From the NCBI GenBank assembly GCA_016786885.1, contig JAEUVO010000008.1, positions 42,531 to 106,530 of the forward strand: a DNA stretch of 64,000 bases, in the 5' to 3' direction. The notes under the pieces are model-generated. The model did not search any database. It had not been told where the DNA came from and saw nothing but the letters and a program-made list of their open reading frames with translations. Of this stretch, positions 51,037 through 59,391 are shown piece by piece. Position 1 is the first letter of the stretch, and each line of letters opens with the position of its first letter. Source of the stretch: Chitinophagaceae bacterium. GTDB taxonomy: Bacteria; Bacteroidota; Bacteroidia; Chitinophagales; Chitinophagaceae. Made by a program: the position numbers and the translations under genes.

Positions 51037-52602
51037 ATGGATCCGAATATACTATCCGTCATTATAGGCGCAGCTGCCCTTATTGTGGGCATCATAGCGG
51101 GTAAGCTGATTTTTGCTAAAAACACCCGTAAACAAATTGATGAAGCTGAACTGCAATCGCAAACAATTCTGAAAGAAGCTGAACTCAGAGCTGAGACAAT
51201 CCGGAAGGAAAAAGAACTTGAGGCTAAAGAAAAGTTTGTGCAGATGAAAGCTTCCCATGACAGGGAGATTCTTGACAAAAACAAGAAAATTAACGATACA
51301 GAAAACCGTATCCGCCAAAAAGAACAATCCATTAACCAGAAAGAAGGCAACCTTGAAAAGCAAATAAAAGAAAATGAAGCTATCAAGGAAAATCTCAGCC
51401 GTCAGATCGAACTGGTAAACATCAAAAGAACTGAGCTGGAAAAACACCAGGAAGAACATATAAGGCGCCTGGAAAAAATTGCTAACCTCTCTGCAGAAGA
51501 TGCAAAAGCCCAGTTAATAGAAAGTCTTAAAAATGAAGCCCATTCAAAAGCATTGGCTTTGCAACAGGAAATAATTGAGGATGCCAAACAAAAAGCCGGA
51601 AAAGAAGCCCGAAAGATCGTTATACAAACTATACAAAGAACAGCTGCAGAACAGGCCATTGAAAATTCTATCACTGTTTTCAACCTTGAAAGTGATGAGA
51701 TAAAAGGGCAGATCATCGGCCGTGAAGGCCGGAATATCCGTGCTATCGAAGCAGCTACAGGTGTAGATCTCATAGTAGATGATACCCCTGAAGCAATCCT
51801 GTTATCAAGTTTTGATCCGTTGCGCAGGGAAATTGCCCGCCTCAGTTTACAAAGACTGGTGGCAGACGGCCGTATTCACCCGGCCAGGATTGAAGAGGTA
51901 GTTGAAAAAACGAAGAAACAGATTGAAGAGCAGGTAATGGAGATTGGAGAAAGAACTGTTATTGAACTGGGGATTCATGGACTCCATAAAGAACTGGTAA
52001 GAATGGTAGGGCGGATGCGTTTTCGTTCTTCTTACGGTCAAAACCTGCTGATGCATAGCCGGGAAACAGCCAATCTTTGTGCAACCATGGCTGCAGAATT
52101 GGGCTTGAACCCTAAACTGGCAAAAAGAGCCGGTCTGCTTCATGATATTGGCAAAGTGCCTGATGAAGAAAGCGAATTAAGCCATGCCCTGTTGGGGGCA
52201 AAACTGGCTGAAAAATACGGTGAGAACCCTGCTGTGGTTAATGCCATCGGCGCACACCACGACGAAATGGAAATGCAGTATGTTATTTCGCCCATCGTCC
52301 AGGCCTGCGATGCCATCAGTGGCGCAAGACCCGGAGCCAGGAGAGAGATCATGCAGCAATACCTGCAGCGAATCAAAGACCTGGAAAACCTGGCTATGGC
52401 TTACAATGGAGTAGAAAAAGCCTATGCGATACAGGCAGGTCGTGAGTTAAGGGTAATTGTAGAAGCTGACAAGGTTTCTGACCAGGAATCTGATAAACTT
52501 TCTTTTGAAATCGCTCAGAAAATACAGACAGAAATGACATTCCCCGGGCAAATAAAAGTGACAGTGATCCGGGAAAAAAGAGCAGTGAATGTGGCCCGAT
52601 AA
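51037..52602 (+). CDS. rny: Ribonuclease Y
   Basis: Membrane-anchored endoribonuclease for mRNA turnover. 521 aa: an N-terminal membrane segment ([19 protein letters not shown]), a long coiled coil (about 25-200), a KH domain ([27 protein letters not shown]) and an HD domain ([19 protein letters not shown]). Length and order are standard for RNase Y. Confidence 0.96.
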   Translation: MDPNILSVIIGAAALIVGIIAGKLIFAKNTRKQIDEAELQSQTILKEAELRAETIRKEKELEAKEKFVQMKASHDREILDKNKKINDTENRIRQKEQSINQKEGNLEKQIKENEAIKENLSRQIELVNIKRTELEKHQEEHIRRLEKIANLSAEDAKAQLIESLKNEAHSKALALQQEIIEDAKQKAGKEARKIVIQTIQRTAAEQAIENSITVFNLESDEIKGQIIGREGRNIRAIEAATGVDLIVDDTPEAILLSSFDPLRREIARLSLQRLVADGRIHPARIEEVVEKTKKQIEEQVMEIGERTVIELGIHGLHKELVRMVGRMRFRSSYGQNLLMHSRETANLCATMAAELGLNPKLAKRAGLLHDIGKVPDEESELSHALLGAKLAEKYGENPAVVNAIGAHHDEMEMQYVISPIVQACDAISGARPGARREIMQQYLQRIKDLENLAMAYNGVEKAYAIQAGRELRVIVEADKVSDQESDKLSFEIAQKIQTEMTFPGQIKVTVIREKRAVNVAR

Positions 52603-52710
52603 AGGGTAAATTGGGTATTGGCTATTAGTTATTTAGGGCTGGGATTGAGAAAATCGAAATTTCTTACCTAATTAACCAGTTAACTAATTACTTTTTACCA
52701 AATTTCCCCT

Positions 52711-52718
52711 TACCTTTG
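52711..52718 (+). promoter_or_regulatory. -7 box of rplS
   Basis: TACCTTTG matches TAnnTTTG and lies 21 bp before the rplS ATG. It overlaps the upstream TTG codon of the open frame, which decides the start at 52740. The preceding ~110 bp hold AT-rich TTAATT/GGTTAA-like repeats. Confidence 0.55.
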
Positions 52719-52739
52719 CCCTCCCTAAAAATAAGGATT

Positions 52740-53108
52740 ATGAACGCTGTAGCATATGTACATGAGCAATTATCCGGTAAAAAAGAGTTTCCGGCTTTCA
52801 AGCCAGGTGATAATATTACCGTGAATTACAAGATCATTGAAGGTAATAAAGAAAGGATCCAGTCTTTTAAAGGGGATGTGATCAAAAAACAGGGTACAGG
52901 CCATACAGCCAGCTTCACTGTTCGTAAAATTTCTGACGGAGTTGGAGTTGAAAGAGTGTTCCCTTATTATTCCCCTAATATCGAGTCTATTGAAATGAAC
53001 AAAACAGGCCATGTTCGCCGTGCTAAATTGTTCTACCAACGCAGCCGTAGCGGTAAGAGTGCCAGGATCCGTGAAAAACGCCAGGCTGTTGCCGAAGTAG
53101 TAAAGTAA
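52740..53108 (+). CDS. rplS: 50S ribosomal protein L19
   Basis: 122-aa ribosomal protein at the subunit interface. FKPGDNITVNYKIIEGNKERIQSFKGDVIKKQG and GVGVERVFPYYSPNIESIEMNKTGHVRRAKLFYQRSRSGKSARIREKR are unmistakable. The ATG at 52740 is chosen because the frame upstream carries the -7 promoter box. Followed by a strong terminator. Confidence 0.97.
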   Translation: MNAVAYVHEQLSGKKEFPAFKPGDNITVNYKIIEGNKERIQSFKGDVIKKQGTGHTASFTVRKISDGVGVERVFPYYSPNIESIEMNKTGHVRRAKLFYQRSRSGKSARIREKRQAVAEVVK

Positions 53109-53126
53109 TATTACCCAATATATTGG

Positions 53127-53157
53127 AAAAGCCCTGACTATTCGTCGGGGCTTTTTT
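53127..53157 (+). terminator. Terminator of rplS
   Basis: AAAAGCCCTGAC pairs with GTCGGGGCTTTT across TATTC (12 bp, one wobble), then TT. Confidence 0.88.
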
Positions 53158-53209
53158 GATTATACACCGGGTTTTACTAATTATTATTCCTTTATTTTTC
53201 AGTACTTAG

Positions 53210-53217
53210 TATCTTTG
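53210..53217 (+). promoter_or_regulatory. -7 box of tatA
   Basis: TATCTTTG (TAnnTTTG), 20 bp before the tatA ATG. The -33 element is weak. Confidence 0.5.
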
Positions 53218-53237
53218 GTTTCTAATTTTTTCAGACT

Positions 53238-53447
53238 ATGATACAACCTACTTTACTGGGTATGCTGGGCACCAATGAAATCATCATTATCCTGGTTATT
53301 GTTTTGCTTTTATTCGGAGGCCGCAAGATTCCGGAACTTATGCGTGGCCTTGGTAAAGGTGTTCGTGAATTCAATGATGCCAAAAGCAATGTGAAGAAAG
53401 AGATCGAAGAGAGTGCCAGCGATGTAAAAAACTCCGTTAAGGAATAA
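53238..53447 (+). CDS. tatA: Twin-arginine translocase subunit TatA/E
   Basis: 69-aa pore-forming Tat component: one membrane helix ([22 protein letters not shown]) followed by an amphipathic helix ([14 protein letters not shown]) and a charged tail. The FGGRKIPEL hinge is diagnostic. It would serve exports such as the Tat-signal oxidoreductase at 4348-5742. Confidence 0.95.
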   Translation: MIQPTLLGMLGTNEIIIILVIVLLLFGGRKIPELMRGLGKGVREFNDAKSNVKKEIEESASDVKNSVKE

Positions 53448-53480
53448 TTTATCTTCTTACACACTATTTTCTCTAACCAA

Positions 53481-53496
53481 AAAAGCGACCGCTTTT
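53481..53496 (+). promoter_or_regulatory. Small hairpin overlapping the gatA start codon
   Basis: AAAAGC-GACC-GCTTTT forms a 6-bp stem whose right arm overlaps the TTG start (53495-53497). It could mask initiation or be a weak terminator for tatA. Confidence 0.35.
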
Positions 53497-54922
53497 GTTT
53501 GAATTCTCTTCCATTGAGCAATATCATGCCCAATTACAGGAAGGAAAGGTTACCTGTTTACAGGCAGTTGAATATTATCTGCAACAGGCCCGTTCCCGTC
53601 ACTCACTGAATGCATTTGTTGAGGTATTTGAAGATGAGGCACTGGAAAGAGCAAAGCAACTTGATAAGAAAAGAAAGGCTGGTGGTGCAGCCGGTAAACT
53701 TCATGGTGTAGTAATTGGATTAAAAGATGTGATCTGCTATAAAGATCATAAGATATCTGCTGCCTCTGCTATTCTCAAAAACTTTACTTCAATTTATTCA
53801 GCTACCGCAGTAGAACGATTGCTGGCGGAAGAAGCCATTATTATTGGCAATCTAAATTGTGATGAATTTGCTATGGGATCCACCAATGAAAATTCAGCAT
53901 ATGGCAAAGTGTTGAATGCACTGGACGAAACAAGAGTACCCGGTGGCTCATCCGGCGGTTCGGCTGTTGCAGTGCAGGCTGGCCTTTGCATGGTTTCTTT
54001 AGGGAGTGACACCGGCGGATCAGTCAGGCAGCCGGCTGACTTTTGTGGTATTATAGGATTAAAACCAACCTATGGCAGGATATCCCGCTATGGTTTGATC
54101 GCATATGCCTCATCTTTTGACCAGATCGGGATTTTTGGTACTGCCGTTTCCGATATAGCACTGCTGCTTGAAGTAATGGCCGGTGCAGATGAATTTGACA
54201 GTACCGTTTCACATAAAGAAGTTCCGGCTTATTCAACTCAGTCAATCTCCGATAAGAGTAATTATCGGTTTGCCTATTTTGATACCGCATTGAATCATCC
54301 AAGTCTTGATCCGGAAATTTCTTCTTCAATCAAACAAAAGATCGGGCAATTGAAAGAAGATGGTCATGAAGTATCAGCTGTTGATTTTGATTTGTTGGAC
54401 TACGTTGTCCCGGCCTACTATGTGCTCACCACGGCTGAAGCGTCGTCAAATCTCTCAAGATATGATGGCATAAAATATGGGCACCGGACAGAGAAAAAAG
54501 ATATCGATCTGACTGAATTTTACAAGTTGACCCGATCCGAAGGATTTGGCAAAGAGGTGAAACGACGGATCATGCTCGGTACATTTGTATTAAGTGCCGG
54601 TTATTATGATGCCTATTTCACCAGGGCCCAAAAGGTAAGGCAGCTGCTCTGCGATAAAACAGCTGAGATCTTCAAATCTTATGATTTTATTATAATGCCA
54701 ACCTCACCTGTCACCGCTTTCAAAGCCGGAGAGAAAATGGATAATCCCATCGCCATGTATCTCGCTGATATTTATACAGTAATGGCTAATCTTGTGGGTT
54801 GCCCTGCCATCTCACTGCCCCTTTTTCAACATAGTAATGGTATGTCATTCGGCTTGCAGGTTATGGCAAACCGCTTTGATGAGGTATCTTTGCTCCGTGT
54901 TTCTAATATGCTCAAACCCTGA
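53495..54922 (+). CDS. gatA: Glutamyl-tRNA(Gln) amidotransferase subunit A
   Basis: The glutaminase subunit of GatCAB. 475 aa, amidase-signature family: GLKDVI (catalytic Lys), GGSSGGSAVAVQAG (cis-Ser) and GSDTGGSVRQPADFCGIIGLKPTYGR (nucleophile Ser). No ATG is usable near the start; a TTG at 53495 gives the correct N-terminus MFEFSSIEQYHAQLQEGK. A small hairpin overlaps that TTG. Confidence 0.93.
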   Translation: MFEFSSIEQYHAQLQEGKVTCLQAVEYYLQQARSRHSLNAFVEVFEDEALERAKQLDKKRKAGGAAGKLHGVVIGLKDVICYKDHKISAASAILKNFTSIYSATAVERLLAEEAIIIGNLNCDEFAMGSTNENSAYGKVLNALDETRVPGGSSGGSAVAVQAGLCMVSLGSDTGGSVRQPADFCGIIGLKPTYGRISRYGLIAYASSFDQIGIFGTAVSDIALLLEVMAGADEFDSTVSHKEVPAYSTQSISDKSNYRFAYFDTALNHPSLDPEISSSIKQKIGQLKEDGHEVSAVDFDLLDYVVPAYYVLTTAEASSNLSRYDGIKYGHRTEKKDIDLTEFYKLTRSEGFGKEVKRRIMLGTFVLSAGYYDAYFTRAQKVRQLLCDKTAEIFKSYDFIIMPTSPVTAFKAGEKMDNPIAMYLADIYTVMANLVGCPAISLPLFQHSNGMSFGLQVMANRFDEVSLLRVSNMLKP

Positions 54923-54971
54923 ACCCGGCTGTCAATCAGCAGTATGAGCAAATCAATTTAGTAAGCAGAAA

Positions 54972-56030
54972 GTGAGCACCATTACAAAAATATTATCCGT
55001 ATTTGCCTGTCTTTGTTTGCTGTTGAATGTCAACGCAAGCAATACCCAGTTAAAAAGCCCTGCTGACCTTTCTCCTGCTATTGATACCACAATACAAAAA
55101 GATTCTATAGCCCCAAAACGACAAGCTCTCACTGATCCAAAACAGGGATTTACCAATCTTTTTGAAACAACCACTATTGGTGGGGTAACCGGAACAAGGC
55201 TTAACCCGATGGCAGTAAGCTTCGTCCAAAGCTATATTGCCAAATATGGCAAAGGGCTAAGGGATATGAAAAAATGGGCGAAGCCCTATTTTGACATGAT
55301 AGATGTTATCCTGACACAGCATGGTCTTCCCAAAGAATTAAAATACCTGGCCGTTATTGAATCTGGTTTAAGGTATAACGCTATATCCTGGGCCGGTGCA
55401 GTGGGTCCCTGGGCTTTTATGCCTGCTGCAGCCAGGCAATATGGCCTTATAGTAATGACTGGTTATGATGAACGACTCGATTACTATAAAAGCACACATG
55501 CTGCAGCCCGTATGCTGACCAGTCTGTACCTGAAATACCAGGACTGGTTACTGGTGATAGCCGCCTACAACTGCGGACCCGGAAATGTAGATAAAGCCAT
55601 AAAAAGAAGTGGTAGCCGTGATTTCTGGAGATTGCAATATCACCTGCCTACCGAATCTATGAACCATGTAAAGAAATTTATTTCCACTCACTATGTTTTC
55701 GAAGGAGAAGGCGGTATAACGACCGTAACCAAAGAAGAAACAAAGGAGCTGATGTTGAATAATTCATCAACCTTAAAGGAAGAAGAGCTTAAGAACAGTA
55801 CTACTTATAAAATATCAGGCCGGTTTAATTCTGCAATTATTATTAAACATATTGACATGGAGCCAATAGTGTTTAACAGGTATAACCCGGGATTCGATGA
55901 CACGATAGCCCTTCATGGCACTTACGAACTCCGTCTTCCAACGCAACAAATGAATTTGTTCATCTCAAAAAGGTACCAGATACTTGATGAGAGTATGCAA
56001 TTATTGTTGAAGCCAGGCAATACACAATAA
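54972..56030 (+). CDS. MltD-like lytic murein transglycosylase
   Basis: A periplasmic enzyme that cleaves peptidoglycan glycan strands. 352 aa with signal sequence ITKILSVFACLCLLLNVNA and a GH23-type SLT domain: LKYLAVIESGLRYNAISWAGAVGPWAFMPAAARQYGL (catalytic Glu in IESG) and VIAAYNCGPGNVDKAI. The start is a GTG at 54972; the next Met would remove the signal. No LysM repeats follow, so it is shorter than MltD. Confidence 0.88.
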   Translation: MSTITKILSVFACLCLLLNVNASNTQLKSPADLSPAIDTTIQKDSIAPKRQALTDPKQGFTNLFETTTIGGVTGTRLNPMAVSFVQSYIAKYGKGLRDMKKWAKPYFDMIDVILTQHGLPKELKYLAVIESGLRYNAISWAGAVGPWAFMPAAARQYGLIVMTGYDERLDYYKSTHAAARMLTSLYLKYQDWLLVIAAYNCGPGNVDKAIKRSGSRDFWRLQYHLPTESMNHVKKFISTHYVFEGEGGITTVTKEETKELMLNNSSTLKEEELKNSTTYKISGRFNSAIIIKHIDMEPIVFNRYNPGFDDTIALHGTYELRLPTQQMNLFISKRYQILDESMQLLLKPGNTQ

Positions 56031-56043
56031 ACGATTATAGGAA

Positions 56044-57336
56044 CTATTTCCCTTCAAGAACATTTTTAATGGCCCCGGCTTTCAGCAAACATTCTTCCCA
56101 CTCCAGTTCGGGGTCGCTGTAATAAGTAATGCCGGAACCTGCCTCAAATGAAAGATACTTTGCAGTTGTATTATACATGATGCTTCTTATCACTACATTA
56201 AAATCAAAATCACCACCGGGTGAAATATACCCCACTGCACCGGAAAATATCCCCCTCCTGGTTCTTTCATATTGTTCTATCAGTTGCATTACTCTTTTCT
56301 TCGGCGCTCCGGTCATTGAGCCCATCGGGAATGTTGCCCTGATGATTTCAGAAAATTTTATTTCAGCCTTCAATTCTCCACTTACAGTAGATATCATCTG
56401 ATGCACCTGGGGGAAAGAATAAACTCCATATAATTCATCAACTCGTACTGTCCCCTCTTTACAAACCCTTGACAGGTCATTTCTTACCAGGTCAACCACC
56501 ATCACATTCTCAGAACGGTCTTTGGCGCTGTTAAATAATTCATCCTTGCTTTTGTTATCTGCAAATTCATTATTCAAAATTCTTTTTGAGGTTCCCTTGA
56601 TAGGTTGCGATAAGATTTTATTCCCTTGTCTCTTCAAAAACCGTTCGGGGCTGGCACATAGCAGCCATGCATCATTGATCCTGTATAATGCAGAAAAGGG
56701 ATTGGGAGAAATAAGACTGAGTTTGTTATAAACAGCCAGCGGGTCAATTAAACATTGCTCAGCAAAAAATTCCTGGCAAAAGTTTATTTCGTAACAATCT
56801 CCCCGTAAAATATGTTGCTTCAACTTTTTTACAGTTGATATATACTCCTCTTGTGACAACCGGCTTTGTATATAAAAAGCTGCCTGGTTATGCTCAGTAT
56901 TTATCCTTGTTTCTTTTATTTCTTTATACACCATTGCAGGGTCTTCCGCTTCAATTTCTATCTCCTTTTCCGACAAACGTACTACCACTTCAGGTTCAAA
57001 GAAGAACAGATCAGGAAATTGAATGTTATCCGGGTTTGACGAGGAGAGTTGTTCTATCTCATTTTTCAGGTCATACCCCAAATGTCCGAATAACCAACTG
57101 TCCTTTTCATCAATAAAGGATTGTAATTGCTCCAGTGCATTGCCTGCGCCGGTTGCCAGTTGTCGCTTTACACCTGCTGCAAGCAGGCATTCCACTGCAT
57201 GTGGTTCCAACTGGTATTGATGATTATCCAGAAAACAAAAAGTGTTGAACCGTTTTGCCCAGTTCAACACTTTCTTTTTAAGCTGTTCAAAATCACTTAC
57301 AGTATAAACAGAATTTGTAAGGATCGTATTACTCAA
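56044..57336 (-). CDS. pabB: Aminodeoxychorismate synthase component I / anthranilate synthase-like
   Basis: A 430-aa chorismate-binding enzyme, probably making 4-amino-4-deoxychorismate for folate. C-terminal blocks: LRGDCYEINFCQEF, PERFLKRQGNKILSQPIKGTSKR, MVVDLVRNDLSRVCKEGTV, FPMGSMTGAPKKRVMQLIE and FEAGSGITYYSDPELEWEE. PIKGT rather than the TrpE-type motif favours PabB. The start is TTG at 57336, with a TACGTTCG -7 box directly upstream (57343-57350, minus strand), giving a leaderless transcript. Confidence 0.88.
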   Translation of the reverse strand: MSNTILTNSVYTVSDFEQLKKKVLNWAKRFNTFCFLDNHQYQLEPHAVECLLAAGVKRQLATGAGNALEQLQSFIDEKDSWLFGHLGYDLKNEIEQLSSSNPDNIQFPDLFFFEPEVVVRLSEKEIEIEAEDPAMVYKEIKETRINTEHNQAAFYIQSRLSQEEYISTVKKLKQHILRGDCYEINFCQEFFAEQCLIDPLAVYNKLSLISPNPFSALYRINDAWLLCASPERFLKRQGNKILSQPIKGTSKRILNNEFADNKSKDELFNSAKDRSENVMVVDLVRNDLSRVCKEGTVRVDELYGVYSFPQVHQMISTVSGELKAEIKFSEIIRATFPMGSMTGAPKKRVMQLIEQYERTRRGIFSGAVGYISPGGDFDFNVVIRSIMYNTTAKYLSFEAGSGITYYSDPELEWEECLLKAGAIKNVLEGK

Positions 57337-57359
57337 TGGTTGCGAACGTATATGCTCAG

Positions 57360-57812
57360 TTAATAATCGTCGTCATCTTCCTCATCATAATCTTTATCAT
57401 CAAAAAGATCTTTAAACTCATCGTCTTCAAATTTAAAATCTTCCTCATCTGCACCTTTCTTGGTTACACCTGCACCGGCGCCACCGGTAGCTTTCTTCCC
57501 TTTTGATTTTGGAATATCAAACTCATCAAAATCAGGATCCCACTCTTCCTCTTCTTCAGGCTTATCCCAATCATCTGTTTCCTCTTCTGCATCATCGTCA
57601 TCATCTTCATCATCCTCTTTTCCTTTCTTCGTTGTTGCTTTTCCTCCTTTCTTCGAAGGTTTCGCATCCTCGTCCTCATCTAACTCATCATCTTCATCAT
57701 CCTCTTCCTCTTTTTTCTTAGGTTTCGGCGCAGATTTTTTTGCCGCTTCTATTTCAGAAGCAGCTTTTACTTTACCGGTAGTTGTTTTTTCCTTTGCTGG
57801 TTTTATGGACAT
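57360..57812 (-). CDS. Highly acidic low-complexity protein
   Basis: A 150-aa protein dominated by Asp, Glu and Lys. A basic N-terminus (KPAKEKTTTGKVKAASEIEAAKKSAPKPKKK) is followed by long acidic runs and short patches such as WDPDFDEFDIPKSKGKK and FKFEDDEFKDLFDDKDYDEE. Intrinsically disordered; the charge pattern resembles a histone-tail mimic or a nucleic-acid/ribosome chaperone tail. Function unknown. The antisense frame is Ser/Phe-rich and is not a gene. Confidence 0.8.
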   Translation of the reverse strand: MSIKPAKEKTTTGKVKAASEIEAAKKSAPKPKKKEEEDDEDDELDEDEDAKPSKKGGKATTKKGKEDDEDDDDDAEEETDDWDKPEEEEEWDPDFDEFDIPKSKGKKATGGAGAGVTKKGADEEDFKFEDDEFKDLFDDKDYDEEDDDDY

Positions 57813-57935
57813 AGTTTAACAGGATTAATGCTGTAAAATTTCAGCGAAGTTTTTAATTAGCCAAATTTTTAAAATATTTTTTTTTCTATCCCGAAAGCCC
57901 CTTTTGTTACTCAACAGGCTTTGTATAAATGATGA

Positions 57936-59201
57936 TTATTTCACCTGTATTATCTGGTCTCGTCCCGGTCCGTTGGAAATATAATGAATATCTACGCCGA
58001 GGTATTTATTGATAAAACTAACATACGTTTTCGTAGTATCAGGCAACTCTGCGAAAGTTTTAGTTGCACTGGTAACTGTATTCCAGCCGGTAAATCCTTT
58101 GTAAACCGGTTCTGGCTTTTGGCGGTCCATCTGGAAAGGTATTTCCTGGCTCTCTTTTCCGTTTATTTTATAGGCCGTACAAACTTCTAATTCCTTAAAT
58201 GCATCTAATACATCTGCCTTTGTCATGACAATCTTTGTCACACCATTTATCATGCAGGCAAAATTCAGGGCTACCAGGTCTATCCAGCCACAACGACGGG
58301 GTCTGCCGGTAGTGGCCCCAAACTCATTTCCGATCTTTCTCAGCTCTTCGCCTGTTTCATTTTCTAATTCTGTCGGGAAAGGTCCACCGCCCACCCGGGT
58401 GCAATAGGCTTTTGTTACTCCAATCACATCCCTTATCTGCTGAGGTGCAATTCCTAATCCGCTGCAAACACCGGCAGAAATGGTATTGGAAGAAGTTACA
58501 TATGGAAAGGTTCCAAAATCAATATCCAGCATACTGCCCTGTGCCCCTTCTGCAAGAACCCTTTTGCCGGCTTTTATCTGGTTATTGATAAAATACTCTC
58601 CATTGACAATATTCAGTTCTTTCAAAAATTCAAGGGCTTCAAAGAATTCTTCTTCCCAGGCAGTAATATCTTCCTGGAAATTATAATTATCCAGCAGCCG
58701 CTGATGTTTCAGCCGCAGTTTTATATACTGTGTAGTAAAATTCTTATCCAGCAGATCTCCTACTCTCAATCCATTTCTTCCGGTCTTGTCCATATATGTA
58801 GGGCCAATTCCTTTTAAGGTAGAGCCTATCTTTTGGTTACCTTTTGATAACTCAGCGGCCTTATCCAATGCCCTGTGAGTTGGCAAAATAAGATGGGTAC
58901 GTTCTGCAATAAACAAGTTCTTCTTCAGGTCAATGCCGAAAGAAGCAACGGTATCACATTCTCTTTTAAGTGTCACCGGGTCAAGCACTACTCCATTGCC
59001 GATCAGGTTGACTATTCCGGCATGAAACACACCAGAAGGAATCTGGTGTAATACCACCTTTTTATCATTTACATATAATGTGTGCCCTGCATTAGGACCA
59101 CCCTGGAAACGGGCCACCACATCATAATCTTTGGCAAAAAAATCAACGATCTTCCCTTTTCCTTCATCGCCCCACTGGAGGCCAAGTATTACATCAACCA
59201 T
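57936..59201 (-). CDS. purA: Adenylosuccinate synthetase
   Basis: First committed step from IMP to AMP, GTP-dependent. 421 aa with LGLQWGDEGKGKIVDFFA, FQGGPNAGHTLYV, STLKGIGPTYMDKTGRNGLRVGDL and EGAQGSMLDIDFGTFPYVTSSN. Upstream on the minus strand lies TATTTTTG (59279-59286) and a GC-rich palindrome in the leader. Confidence 0.97.
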   Translation of the reverse strand: MVDVILGLQWGDEGKGKIVDFFAKDYDVVARFQGGPNAGHTLYVNDKKVVLHQIPSGVFHAGIVNLIGNGVVLDPVTLKRECDTVASFGIDLKKNLFIAERTHLILPTHRALDKAAELSKGNQKIGSTLKGIGPTYMDKTGRNGLRVGDLLDKNFTTQYIKLRLKHQRLLDNYNFQEDITAWEEEFFEALEFLKELNIVNGEYFINNQIKAGKRVLAEGAQGSMLDIDFGTFPYVTSSNTISAGVCSGLGIAPQQIRDVIGVTKAYCTRVGGGPFPTELENETGEELRKIGNEFGATTGRPRRCGWIDLVALNFACMINGVTKIVMTKADVLDAFKELEVCTAYKINGKESQEIPFQMDRQKPEPVYKGFTGWNTVTSATKTFAELPDTTKTYVSFINKYLGVDIHYISNGPGRDQIIQVK

Positions 59202-59251
59202 GATTCAGTTATCAGTTATTTTTTCATTGCCCCTTTGAAATTGGCGGGCCA

Positions 59252-59276
59252 CCTGCCGTAGCATTTGCGAAGGCAG
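59252..59276. repeat. GC-rich palindromic repeat in the purA leader
   Basis: CCTGCC and GGCAG face each other across GTAGCATTTGCGAA. It lies between the purA -7 box and its ATG and would fold in the mRNA. Same CCTGCC/GGCAG type as 5811-5835. Confidence 0.45.
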
Positions 59277-59278
59277 CG

Positions 59279-59286
59279 CAAAAATA
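59279..59286 (-). promoter_or_regulatory. -7 box of purA
   Basis: On the minus strand TATTTTTG matches TAnnTTTG. It gives a leader of about 70 bases that contains the palindromic repeat. Confidence 0.45.
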
Positions 59287-59298
59287 CGGGTTCACTAA

Positions 59299-59326
59299 AA
59301 AGCCACCGAATTAAATCGGTGGCTTT
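59299..59326 (-). terminator. Terminator of the type IX cargo gene
   Basis: AAAGCCACCGA pairs with TCGGTGGCTTT (11 bp, 6-base loop). Read on the minus strand it is followed by TTTTT-type sequence, so it ends the gene at 59392-62382. Confidence 0.85.
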
Positions 59327-59391
59327 CTGTTTATTTTATTCCCATTCAACAGTAACTTATCAACGGGAGAAAAAAGATTACCTGGTGTTCA

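Noticed and set aside
51052..51773. Long minus-strand frames inside rny
   Set aside because: Produced by the Lys/Glu-rich coiled coil of RNase Y read backwards; rny itself is certain.
57460..57819. Ser/Phe-rich + frame opposite the acidic protein
   Set aside because: Its composition is the direct mirror of Asp/Glu-rich codons; no independent support.
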